Of a DNA stretch of 64,000 bases, positions 22,544 to 34,000 are shown piece after piece (position 1 is the stretch's first letter; each line of letters opens with the position of its first letter). The DNA is taken from assembly GCA_028274465.1 (NCBI GenBank), contig CM051456.1, positions 63,474,753 to 63,538,752 on the forward strand, in the 5' to 3' direction. This DNA comes from Plantago ovata. Lineage: Eukaryota; Streptophyta; Magnoliopsida; Lamiales; Plantaginaceae. The position numbers were made by a program, and so were the translations under genes. The notes beneath the pieces were generated by a model. It made no database searches. It was not told where the DNA came from and saw only the letters and a program-made list of their open reading frames with translations.

Positions 22544-24229
22544 TGTTAGGTAACTTGTAATTTTGATGAGCAATTAACCATGCTAAATTAAGAACAGTCC
22601 AGTAACTAGTACTCTTAAGGTCCGTAGGATTTTAGAATTTTAAGGACATTGTAAAAGAGGAACGTTTGCTGATGACTTAGATAGGTGTTAGATAAGTTAT
22701 TTCTTTTGTGTATGACGTATTTTATTTTCTGAGAAGAAAATAATTTATTGACACTTTAGCGGATGATGTATTTTATTTTTTGAAAAGAAAATATCTTATT
22801 GATGCTTAGCTTTAATGAATCTTATTTTCTGAAAAGAAAATGACCTATTGAAGCATTTGCTGAAGATGTATTTTGTTTATTACAAACAAATTATTGAAAC
22901 AAATAAGAAACCGGTCAGAATCTTGAAGACTTTTGAAGATCTGAAGACTTGAAGACTTGAAGACTTGAAGATTGCTGAAGACTGGTAAGGCACGTGTTGC
23001 TCAGAAAGTGAAATTTTCAGCAACAGCATTGCATAAGTGAAAATCTGAAAGACAGAGTAGGTTGTGCTTGCTGAAACTGAGAATGAACACTTGCTGATGA
23101 ACATATGTGACCTCTTGCTGAATGTACGTGATTTTGCGCTCCAATGTTACTGTTTGAATTCTATTCAAATGTGCATTTAATGCAAAGCTTACACGCGAAG
23201 GACATGAAGACTAGAAGACAAACAAAGGTTGCTGCTGAAAGTACAAAAGCAAGATAGTGACATGTTAAGGAACAAAAGCCTTAGGATTTGAAATTCAAAC
23301 GGCTCCTTACTTGCACTATAAATAGAGGTCATCCGGCAAAGAGTTGAAGTGTGTCAACAACGTGATCAAACTCTCACTTGTGCTTAAAAACTCACAAACC
23401 TTCAAACACTCTTACTGTCATTGATCCGTTCCAAGACTTAAAGCTTGAAAAAGCTACTTGTGAAGAAGTAGAACAAACTCGGCTAAGAAATTAGTTAGGT
23501 GTTCTTTCTTTCGAACAAGAACAAGTCTTGACACCAGAAACAATCAAACTTGTTTACTGCAAAGTATTCCAAGTTGTGTTTCTTAGATTACTTGTTGTAA
23601 CTGAATAAGTTATAATTAAGTCATCTCACCCCAAAACTCTCTAACTGAAAATACACCCTTTCAGGCGTGATATTCAGGGGGAACTTAATCGAGAAAAGTT
23701 TTGCTGATTAAAAGTACCAAGTTTGGTGGAGAACAAGGTTGAAGTTCTCTAGTTTAGGTTGGAGACAAAGCAAGTGTGCTTTGGTTTCTGTTGAATCGCT
23801 TTAGATAGGAGATTGTAAGGAACCTCAATCATATCTTAGTGGATTCAGTCCTAGAAAGGGCAAAGTGGATTAGTTGAGAGATTACGCCACTCTCAGATAC
23901 CACTATAAAAGCGTTTGTGTGATTTACTTACTGCATTTAGCTTTCAGCAAATTATATCTGTTTGTACACAGTCACTCACTTCACTTGCTGAAACTCTTTA
24001 CTTGCTGAAAAAGCACTTATTGTTTCAAAGACTTCCGCTCTCTGATTTAAGTACCAGCAAACCAAGTTACTGGAAAGTAACTTACGCTTGCTGAGAAAGT
24101 TAAGTATCAGTAATCTCTTTACTGAAAAGTAATAAGTACTTGCTGAGAAAGTTTTTAAACGACAAAAGTTAGAAAAGACTATTCACCCCCCCCCCTCTAG
24201 TCTTTTCTTGTTGTTTAAAGGGACCAACA
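22544..24229 (+). repeat. A2 5' LTR (1686 bp)
   Basis: Begins TGTTAGGTAACTTG and ends AAAGGGACCAACA, just before the primer site. The reverse-complement copy at 59646-61316 (A3) confirms both ends. TATA box at 23317-23324. It holds at least ten copies of TTGCTGA on plus and a run of ten C near 24186. Confidence 0.92.
23317..23324 (+). promoter_or_regulatory. TATA box of A2 LTR
   Basis: TATAAATA within CACTATAAATAGAGGTCA. The same 18 bases occur in the unrelated Tat1 LTR at 39036-39053 and in A3 on the other strand. Confidence 0.7.
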
Positions 24230-24231
24230 AG

Positions 24232-24243
24232 TGGTATCAGAGC
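24232..24243 (+). promoter_or_regulatory. A2 primer-binding site for initiator tRNA-Met
   Basis: TGGTATCAGAGC, the classic plant copia primer site complementary to the 3' end of initiator tRNA-Met, two bases after the LTR. Confidence 0.92.
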
Positions 24244-24341
24244 AGGAGGTTCTTTAGCCTTCTGCACTGAACCTAGATCCCCTTAAGTGCTTTCCGTAAA
24301 TCACTTTCACTTGATCAGTTTGGTAGTGCTTTGCTGACAGG

Positions 24342-26761
24342 ATGTCTTTAGGAGATGCTCCCTTGCTGAAGCTGGAAAATTACGAGAAATGGCGAAACAA
24401 CATGATGTTACATCTTGAGGCCATTAGTGATGAGATGGTCACCGTCATTAATGATGGACCTATCAAGATCACCAAGGTTGAAAGGAGTTTCCTCATAGAA
24501 CCACTGAAGCTGGAAAGGAAACTATCCAAGGCGAACCATCAGATACGGTTGTGCCAAAACCAAGAGAGGAATGGACTTCTGACGAAGCTAAGAGATTCCG
24601 TCTTGATGGCCAAGCAAGAAATATCATCATCAGATCAACTCCGGATACCATACAGTGCAAACTGTGGGGTGCTAAGACTGCTAAGGAGGCTTGGAAAATG
24701 GTTCAAGATCTTTGTGCTGGATCTGACAAGACCAAGGAAAACAAACTTGAAGTACTTAAGCTGAAGTTTCAAAACTTTAAGCAAGGTGCTAACGAGTCAC
24801 TGGAAGACTTGGACTTCAGATTCACAACTCTTGTTAGTGAAATGGCAGCGCTGGGTGTTGGAAATCTTTATTCAGATTCTGAGAAAGTGAAAACTATCAT
24901 CAGAAGTTTGAATCAAGAATGGATCCATACTCAGAATTTTTATTATAATCAAGGAATGCCTGACATTACACCAACTGAGTTGTTCTCTCATCTTGCTACT
25001 GTCAATTATGAGACAAAGCAAAGAGAAAATGTGTTTGCTGAAAAATCGCAAAACATTGCTCTTGCTGCAAAGCCGTCATCTTCTGAAAAGAAGAATGATA
25101 AAGAGCCTGCTGATGAAAATGCATTAGTTGTTAAAAACATGAAGAAATTCATCAGTAAGGAACTTGAAAGGCGAAAAGCAAAAGAGAAGCTGAAAAAGCA
25201 TCTTGGTAATAATTACCATAAGTACAAGAATGATACTAGCTCGCTGACCAAGCAAGCTCAGCAAGCTACATCATCAGAAGAACCAGCAGTTGGAAATGAT
25301 CTATGTTTTTACTGCAAAAAGCCTGGACACTTCAAAGCTAATTGCCCTCTGCTGAAAGGCAAATCTGCTGAAAAGAAGAAGAAGTTCAAAAGAGCTTTCA
25401 TTGCTGAAGAAAAGAAGAAGCTTCAAGCAGAAATCGATGCATTGTGCATTGAGACAAGCTCCGAAGACAGTGAGGATGAAAGTTCAGACACCGACGATGA
25501 AGAAGCCACTCTAGACGTGGAGATTGGCAAAGAAGTGTGTGGAATAGCTATGGAAGCTTATCCAGATGTGTCGAACTATGAATTCTGCCTCATAGCCGGT
25601 CAGGTAAATAATTCTACCCCTGACTCAGATTCAGAAAGTGAAGACGAGATTGACCTTGACAAGATTCAAAGAGAAATCGAAAGATTTGAGAAAACTCTCA
25701 GCAAACAGCAAGAAAAACTTCAACTTGCTGAAACTCTGACCGAGCAAACTACTGCAAAGTATGTTTTGCTGAAAGAAGAAACAGAAGAAAAGGATGCTGA
25801 AATAAGGCGTCTTAAGAAGTTGATTGCTGAGGCTGCTGAGAAAAATTCTCAAATGGCATTAGAATTAGAAGAGTATCAGTCCTCAATTCTAAAGTTACTT
25901 GCTGAAATCCAAGAAATGAAAAAGATGAAAATCAATTTCAAATCCTATGTGGAAGCAAGTAATACGCTGACTGAACTAAACTCTTATTTGAGAGATCCAT
26001 CTCAGAAAGAAGGTTTAGGAGCAACGTGTGAAGGTGATAATGTAGAAATCTTGAGAAAAGATAAATCACCTATCTCCTTTATACGTGCTACTGATAGTAG
26101 TCCACCAACAATCTATCAGTTTGGTCAAACTAAGGTTGCTGAAACATGCAATCAAGTACCTATGACCATAAAGCCCGTTGTTGCTACTCAAAGTAACAAG
26201 ACTTTAAAAGGAAAACAGGTTGCTGAGAAGCAAACTGGAAAGAAAAAGAATATCGTGAAGCATTCCGCCAAACAAATTGCTGAAAAGCAAGTTGTTAAGT
26301 CTAAAGGCAAGATTACCAAAAGTAATCAGAAGTCCTTTGCTGACAAACCTGAATCAAGTAAGGTTGCTGAAGCTAAAGCTCAGCATTCTCCAAAGAGCGG
26401 ACTCGGTTTCAAAACCAAGCAAAGTCAACTCTTTCATGAGTATAAGCAAAGTCAGCAAAGATACTTCAAAGAGATGAAGAAAACCAAGCCTAAGAGTTCT
26501 GAAAAGACTCCTAATGCTAGGACTAGAAGGAACCTTGCTAGAAAAGAACTTACTGAAATGTATGTTCAGCAAAAAGGTCAACAGAGCAAGACACCACATC
26601 AGAAAGTGGATTTGACCAGCACGAGTCAAAAGTTTTTCAGCTCAAAACCTCCTAGTTCCTCAGCAAGTAGAAAACAAGTCAAAGTTGAAAAACTTCAGAC
26701 TTGGGTTTCCACTCGACGCATTCTTGAACATGTTAATGGACATCCATCATTGGATAATTAA
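24342..26761 (+). pseudogene. A2 gag (one frameshift)
   Basis: ATG at 24342 gives MSLGDAPLLKLENYEKWRNN, the usual start of copia Gag. The frame shifts near 24540 and continues from about 24551 to the stop at 26759. The UBN2-like Gag core follows (IQCKLWGAKTAKEAWKMVQD, LKLKFQNFKQGANESLEDLD). The CCHC knuckle CFYCKKPGHFKANC is at about 25304-25345. After it come an acidic stretch, a coiled coil (about 25660-25970) and a Lys/Ser/Gln-rich tail. About 800 residues is long, as in Sireviruses. Gag and pol are separated by a stop. Confidence 0.85.
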
Positions 26762-26766
26762 CTTGT

Positions 26767-28192
26767 TTGCTCTTGATTGTGCAGACTGCAGCCACGGAGA
26801 CAAACGATGCAATCTGGCACTTTGATAGTGGTTGTGGAAAGCACATGACGGGTAACAAGAATAACCTTATAAACTATAGACGGTGGTCTAAAGGTCCAAC
26901 AATAAGGTTTGCTGGTGGAGGCTTCGGATCTACAAAAGGCTATGGTGATTTGAAGTTGGGATGCATAACCATTTCTGGAGTTCTTTATCAAAAATCTTAA
27001 GTTTAACCTTTTCAGCATGAGTCAATTTGCTGACAAAGGATACTTCATCGAAATTAAAAGTGATGAATGTAAACTTGTAGATTTTGAGACTAAAAAGGTT
27101 ATAATGATTGCAAGAATATCAGGAGGCTTGTACACCGTTGATTGGTCTTCAGCAAACGTTGAAAAATGCCTTGTCTCAGATCATGATTGCCTTGCTGAAA
27201 AAGCATGGTTATGGCATAAACGAACAAGTCATCTAAACTTCAAGACGCTGAATAAGCTGTCTAAAAAGGCACTTGTAGTTGGATTACCTAGGGTTACTTT
27301 TAAGAAGGATGGTGTTTGCAATGCATGTCAGCAAGGAAAGCAAACCAAATCTTCTTTCAAGAACAAGGCAGTACCGTCAACTACAAAACCTTTACAACTC
27401 TTACACATGGACTTGTTTGAATCTTCTTCAACAAGCTATGCTGGTAAGAAGTATGGTCTAGTCGTGGTAGATGCCTATTCAAGATTCACTTGGGTAGTAT
27501 TCATCAAGCACAAATCTGAAACCAAGACTGAAATACCTAACTTGCTGAATAAGCTTGAAGTCATGAAAAATGACAAGGTAAGAGTCATAAGGACAGACCA
27601 TGGTACTGAGTTTGTAAACCAGTACATAACTGAATATTGTACCTCCAAAGGTATTCAACATCAGTTATCCTCAGTAAGGACACCACAGCAAAATGGTGTT
27701 GCTGAACGGAAGAACCGTACCCTGAAAGAAGCCGCAAGAACAATGCTTGCTGACACTGAGATAAGTGAGGCTTACTGGGTTGAAGCGATTAATACCGCCT
27801 GCTATACTAAGAATAGATGTTTGATTACTAAGGAATACAACAAAACTCCTTATGAATTGTTTGTTGGAAGACCTCCTAACATAACTCATCTAAGAGTATT
27901 TGGTTGCAAGTGTTTCGTTCTTAACAATGGTAGAGAATACCTAAGAACATTTCAACCAAAGGCAGACGAAGCGATATTTCTTGGCTACTCCTTGCATCGT
28001 AAAGCTTACAGAGTTTACAACAAAAAGGCACAAAAGATTGAAGAATCTGTGCATGTTGTATTCTACGAAAAGACACAAGGTGTGCCTGCTGAAGAAGAAA
28101 TATCAGAATGTATGAAAAAGCTAATCATACATGAGCAAAGAACTGAATCTGATGCTAGGCAAATCAAGTCAATTGAACTAAATGATTCCTGA
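26767..28192 (+). pseudogene. A2 pol part 1: protease and integrase (frameshifts)
   Basis: Protease motif IWHFDSGCGKHMTGNK at about 26810-26860; the catalytic triad reads DSG. The frame shifts near 26995 at the end of the protease and resumes with FNLFSMSQFADKGYF. Integrase zinc region LWHKRTSHLNFKTLNKLSKK and CNACQQGK. Core residues in HMDLFESSS, RTDHGTEFVNQY and NGVAERKNRTL. A short deletion near 28186, compared with A1, shifts the frame again, so the C-terminal linker continues in the next frame from about 28182. Confidence 0.88.
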
Positions 28193-30149
28193 CAATGATT
28201 CTCCTCGCCCGAGTCATGACAAGATAAATATAGTTCACGACAAAGAATTTCCAGCAAAAGATGCGGTTGCTCCGGAAGTTGCTGAAATTACGCAATCTCC
28301 AGTGCCTGCTGATGAAGTACCTCAACCCAGCAATGCTGAGCAAGCACTTGCTGATGATCAAATCTCAGCAGAGACACAAACTCCCAGTAGTACTGAACAA
28401 GTACATACTGAAGAGTCACATGCTGATAAGCAAACATATCCTGACCCAACAAACAAGAAACCTGTTAATAAAGGGATTAGAGATCATCCCTCTACGGATA
28501 TGATTGGCGATATTAATAAACGCCAAGTGACTAGATCCAAAGCTACTCAAGGACTTGCTGAAGAAGCAACTGTCGTAGAAGTAGAATCTTTATTCTCTTG
28601 CTTTGTTTCAAAAATTGAACCTAAAACCATAGAAGAAGCTTTGAAGCATTCTGAATGGAGAAAGGCAATGCAAGAAGAATTGGATCAATTTGAAAGAAAC
28701 AAAGTCTGGAAACTTGTGCCACTTGCTGAAAATAAGAAAGCTATTGGTACAAAGTGGGTGTTCAGAAACAAGCTGAGCGAGTCTGGTGAAGTAACAAGAA
28801 ACAAAGCACGCTTAGTTGCTCAAGGTTACTGTCAGACTGAAGGATTGGACTATGATGAGTCTTACGCTCCAGTTGCAAGATTGGATGCAATTAGGCTTTT
28901 CTTGGCCTTTGTTTCTCACAATGACTTCATTGTTTACCAAATGGATGTTAACAGTGCATTCTTAAATGGTGAACTTGCTGAAGAAGTCTACCTAGAACAA
29001 CCCCCTGGCTTTGAACTTCCCTCAGAAACCAAGATGGTATATAAGCTTCAGAAAGCTGTATATGGTCTAAAGCAAGCACCAAGAGCATGGTATGATACCT
29101 TAGCTAAGTTCTTGCTGGAAAATGGTTTCAAGAAAGGTGAAGTTGACAAAACTCTTTTTACCATGAACCATGATGGTAAATTAATCTTAGTTCAAATTTA
29201 TGTGGATGACATAATTTTTGGATCTAAGGACAAGCAACTTTGTGATAATTTTGCCAAACTCATGACAAATAAGTTTGAAATGAGTATGATGGGAAAATTG
29301 AATTATTTCCTAGGGTTCCAAGTCAAGCAACTCAAAGATGGAATATTCATAAATCAAGCAAAGTATGCGAAAGAAATGCTCATAAAGTTTAGGATCAAAG
29401 AGGATGAAAAACCTGAAAAGATCCCTATGAGTGTTGGTACCAAATTGGGCTATACTAAAGAGGACAAAAGTGTTGAAGAACACAAGTATAGGAAGCTCAT
29501 TGGTTCCTTGTTGTATTTAACAGCAAGTAGACCTGACATTCAGTATGCTGTTTGTGTGTGTGCAAGATTCCAATCGGATCCTAGAGAATCACACTACAAA
29601 AAGGCAATTAAAATACTGAAATATGTTAAAGGTACAGTCAATGTTGGATTATGGTATCCAAAAGATTCTGGACTTGAATTGGTTGGCTATTCTGATGCTG
29701 ATCATGGTGGATCAACTCTTGATAGAAAAAGTACCTCTGGAACTTGTTAGTTTTTGGGTACTAGATTAATATCATGGTTCAGCAAGAAGCAAACGTGTGT
29801 GGCCAATTCATCTACTGAATCTGAATACATTGCAGCTGGTTGTTGCACAGCTCAAATCCTATGGATTCAGCAACAATTAAGAGATTATGGTATTTCTGCA
29901 AAGAAAACACCAATCTTTTGTGATAATACAAGTGCTATTGCAATTACGCAAAATCCTAAGTTTCACTCTAGGACCAAGCACATTGATATTAGACATCATT
30001 TCATTAGAGATCATGTGGAAAAAGGTGATATTGAGGTTGTGAAAGTAGGTACTGAAGATCAGCTTGCTGACATCTTTACCAAGCCCCTACCGGATAATAG
30101 GTTCGCAATGCTAAGGTATAACCTTGGATTGATTGAACTACCTCAATAA
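28182..30149 (+). pseudogene. A2 pol part 2: reverse transcriptase and RNase H (one stop)
   Basis: Ala/Glu-rich linker, then RT from [18 protein letters not shown]. Motifs: [35 protein letters not shown], active site [27 protein letters not shown]. RNase [21 protein letters not shown], then a TAG at 29748 where the family has Gln, then ANSSTESEYIAAG, FCDNTSAIAITQNP and QLADIFTKPLP. The frame before and after the stop is the same and ends at 30147-30149. This single nonsense change separates it from an open RT-RNase H. Confidence 0.9.
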
Positions 30150-30167
30150 AGGATACACTTGGCAGAA

Positions 30168-30523
30168 TGCTGAAACAGGTATTCAGCAAGTCAAAGTATT
30201 CCTGTCCAAAAGACCAAGTCACTAAGAAATGATAAGTCACAACATGATTGCTGAAACAGGCATTCAGCAAGTAATTCCTTCAAAACAGGTATTTGTTAGG
30301 AAACTTGATCACTTGCTGAGACATGAACTCAGTAAGTGAAAGAACTTAAGGATTGCTGAGACGGGTACTTAGACAATCAAAAGATATTGAAAACAGGTAT
30401 TCAAGTATCAAAGGAATTTTCTGAAACGGGAATTCAGAAAAAGAGCAAAATCTCATCTCTCAGATTTTACCAAAGGATGTCTCAAAGTGCAAAAAGAATT
30501 TACTGATACGGGAAATCAGAAAT
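30168..30523 (+). repeat. Array of eight stem-loops with a shared ACRGGNA loop
   Basis: Hairpins at 30168-30188 (arms TGCTGAA, loop ACAGGTA), 30248-30270 (arms TTGCTGAA, loop ACAGGCA), 30275-30302 (loop ACAGGTA, internal bulge), 30310-30338 (11-bp stem with one G-U pair, loop ACATGAA), 30351-30378 (10-bp stem, one bulged A, loop ACGGGTA), 30383-30409 (loop AACAGGTA), 30417-30441 (9-bp stem TTTTCTGAA, loop ACGGGAA) and 30499-30523 (loop ACGGGAA). Stem sequences differ but stay paired. Checked by eye; the function is unknown. Confidence 0.75.
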
Positions 30524-30554
30524 ATCTTTTAAACTTAGAAAATATGAGATATCT

Positions 30555-30570
30555 AAGTAAGGGGGAACTT
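30555..30570 (+). promoter_or_regulatory. Internal polypurine-like tract downstream of A2 pol
   Basis: AAGTAAGGGGGAACT, very similar to the AAAAAGGGGGAAATT next to the A3 3' LTR (minus, 61317-61331). Sireviruses are known to carry several polypurine tracts. This one is over 4 kb from the expected 3' LTR. Confidence 0.5.
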
Positions 30571-31048
30571 TCAGCAAGTATCTAGATTGTTAATTCAAAC
30601 TCGCTGAAAAGATTCTTGTCTATTTCAGCAAGCAATCTATCCCTTATTACTCGGTAAAATCAATTTGTGACGTTAAGCTGGCACAGATAAACTCGCAATA
30701 AATCATGACATGAAATTCAATCGTGGCCATTGATTAAAAGGAGTTATTAATCTAACGGCTAACAAAACAAAGAGAGAGAGTGCTCTGACGGTTTTAGTTA
30801 GTGGGCCACTACGCATTCAATGCAAAGGCTCCACTATCTCCAGTGTTTCTCTGTTTTACCCTTGCTGAGAGCTCAAATCGATTGAGTTTCTCACACACCA
30901 GAGACACTATATAAAGAAGGAGTTAGAGAAATGACAAAATTCTTTAACTCACATTTCCTTTCTCTGCAATTTCTAGCCTGAAACTACTGTACCTCCGGTC
31001 AAAAAGCAAACTATCTCTTTTCGTACAATTTCTTGCTCTATATAAGAA

Positions 31049-34000
31049 ATGGCTCCCAAGAGACAGTCATCTAAGTCCTCAAAATCGTCAAAGGTTGACA
31101 GTGCTGAAACACGCATTGCTCCGGTGACTGCTCCGGTGACTTCTCTGACCCAAGACACAGCGAAAGTTGTGTTGAAAAACGACCGAATCACTGTAAAACC
31201 TATGCCTCCGTCATATCTTGACACTGCAAAGTGTGAGATGTTGATGCAATGGGGAGGGTTTGCAAAAGAAAAGTACATTAGGTACTTTTATGAACAAGAA
31301 CTTGATGACCAAAATGAAGAGGCGCTTGAGTTCATCAAGCAGCAAGGCCTCATGAACTTTAGCTCTGCTCGCACTAAGCAAGTGAGCATGATTGATACTA
31401 TGGAATTCTACAACAATGCAGAAATCCAGTCCCTTAAAAACAGTAATGGAGTCACTGAAAAAGTGATCCTTACTTATGTTCAGAACACGCAAATCGTCCT
31501 GAAATGGACTGATTTAGCGGAGATTTTTCAGATTCCAACCACTGGAACTGAAGATGACGTCACTGCTTCTGACGAAGAAATTGAAGCTTTCTACAGTGAC
31601 GTCAGAAATGCAAAGATGAAGAAAGGCGAGATAGCTCCCGTGACTTGGACAAAGCACGTTAAGAGAAAGCATCTCTTCCATTCACTTGGTCTAGTAGCTC
31701 TGCTACTCATAAAAGTTCTTGACTCCCAAGTTGGAGGAATTGACCAAGTAGGCCTGAGAAGATGGCCATTGCTGATGCATATCTATGAAAATAAATCGGA
31801 ACTTAACTGGGCTAAGTACATTTTCAACAGGATTGTTGATTGTGTTACTAAGTTCAAGGTAAAGGTAGAAGACAACAAGGTCTCACCTTCCTTTCCAGTT
31901 ATGTATGGAATCAAGATATTAGCATCCTTGAACATTTCAGGATTCAGCTAAGAAACCCATTGCCAATCAAGAAATCTGTGTGCAATGTGGGAAGATCTTT
32001 CTACAAGCAGAATGTACCTAAGATTGCTGGTAAGAAAACCAAGAAGACAACAACTGCAAATGTTGTCAGCACAAGCCAGCAAGAAAGGTATACAACAGCT
32101 GCAGATGTTACCACTCAGCAACTTAGAGATGAAACTGCTGTTGGAGGTGGTAACACAAATGAAACTGCTGTAGAAAATCAACAAGGTACGTGTACAACAG
32201 CCGTTGCTGAAAATGCAACCATAGATGACTCTGGGAAACTAGAGAAATCTAAAAAGGAAAAGAGGAAAGCTGATGATGACACTCAGACTGCAGCGTCATC
32301 AGCAAATCCCGTACCTAAGAGGAAACGGACAAGTAACAAAAGAAAGAAGACACTGGCTTCTCAGTCAGTCCCCAATGTCCAAGACTCCTCAGTCAATTCC
32401 CAGACAAATGCTGAAACGCATTTGCCAGTAGATGTTGCTGAAATAATTACTGAAACATACATCAGCAACGTTGAAGTGTTTGCGGAAGCCTTCAACAATC
32501 AACTTAACGTTGATAACTCTACTGAAAATAGACCACAAGGCAGTGGAAATGAAATTCCTGCCCAAGTTCCAGATATCTACATTGTAGATAATCTAGATGA
32601 TCAAACCATGGAACCAGTAAGCGACATTGCTGCTGATCTGCAAAAAGTGGCACTTGCTGATGCTGCTGAACAGATAGTTGCTGAACAAGCAACTCATCAA
32701 GTTGCTGAAACCCAGCTTGCTGATGGACCAGTTGCTGAGATAGCAATGGTTCCTGTTCCTGAAGTTGCTGAAACTCAAGAAGCATTATTCAAAGACGCAT
32801 CTCTTAATGCTGAGAATACTGGCCCAAGTTCACCCAAGACTTCAATTGACAAAGTCCAGCTTGTACTGGAAGATTTAAGCAAACAAAAGGAGTTGGAGAT
32901 TGAAGAATCATCCAACAAGTCAATTGATCTCTTCATGACAAGCAGTGAGCTTAAAGGTCAAGATGCTTCTGCTCAACTTGTCAATTCAGAGACAAGGGAG
33001 ATTGCTGAAACCGCACAGCTTTCTCAGTTAGAGCAAAATCAGAAGTCTGCTGAAGAAACAGTCCAAGAAGCTGAAGAAACTGTTAATGCTAAAAGGACTG
33101 AGCCACAACCTGTCCTTCCTCAGCAGGTAGTTAATTCAACCATCAGTAAAACTTCAAATTCTGAAAATTGTTCTTTTGCTAAAATTATTCTTTCTCTACA
33201 GACTTCTCAAGATACAAGTCAGAAGGTTGCTGAAGCCTCTGCACCAGAACCAACACTCTCTGCTCAGCAGGTAGTTAATAATTTTGGTATAAAAACTAAG
33301 TTTGACAGCTTAGTACTTGTGTCTAATTTTAATTTATTTCAGGATGAACAAATGGAGGATGCTACTCAAGCTCCTCATGGAATGGAAATTGTACTACATG
33401 AGCTTGTTGACTCTCAGCAGGTAAATCATGTTTCAGATTTAAACTCTAAAACAATTCTCCAAACCAATCCTGATCTAAATAAAATTCTTTTTCAGGCTCA
33501 AAAGGAGACCACTGAAGTGGTACTCATCACTGAAGATCAACAAGTTCTGAAGAACTTTACTTGAGCTTCAAGAGGACAACTTTGTCAAGAGTTGCTAAGT
33601 CCGTCAGCAACTGGCAAAGATATAGGAGAATGGACTTCTCAGATCTTCACCTTCATCTCTCAAATGAGAAAAAGAGATCTTCACTACTGAAGCTCGAAAC
33701 ATTTGTCCACTCCATCCTTCCGGAAGAAATGACATATTCTCAGCAAATGAGTTCAAATCTGATTGCTCAAATCAGAGAGAATATGAAGGCCAAATTTAAG
33801 AGTGCCTCTCCAGCTGAACAAGCTGTGATGCTCAAAGGTCTTTTTGTCCCTGTGGTGGCTGATCCCCACAAATTAACTGAGGAAGAGGATGTGACAAGTG
33901 TTGCTTTATACAAGCATGTTGAGCTAGTCATTCTGACAGATGATGAAGAAGAAGAAGAAGAAGATGAGAACATTCCCACTGATCCCAGTGATGATGAAGG

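Larger units (their letters stand above)
30150..31048 (+). other. A2 spacer between pol and 3' gene
   Basis: About 900 bases without a gene. The first part (30168-30523) is an array of stem-loops. A hairpin at 30534-30557 runs into a purine run TAAGGGGGAAC (30558-30568). The rest is AT-rich with repeated TTCAGCAA and a TATATAA-like word near 30909, which could be an internal promoter for the 3' gene. Confidence 0.7.

Noticed and set aside
24186..24195. C10 run near the end of the A2 LTR as a special signal
   Set aside because: The same run is in A3 and is probably just a conserved homopolymer. No function can be argued from it.
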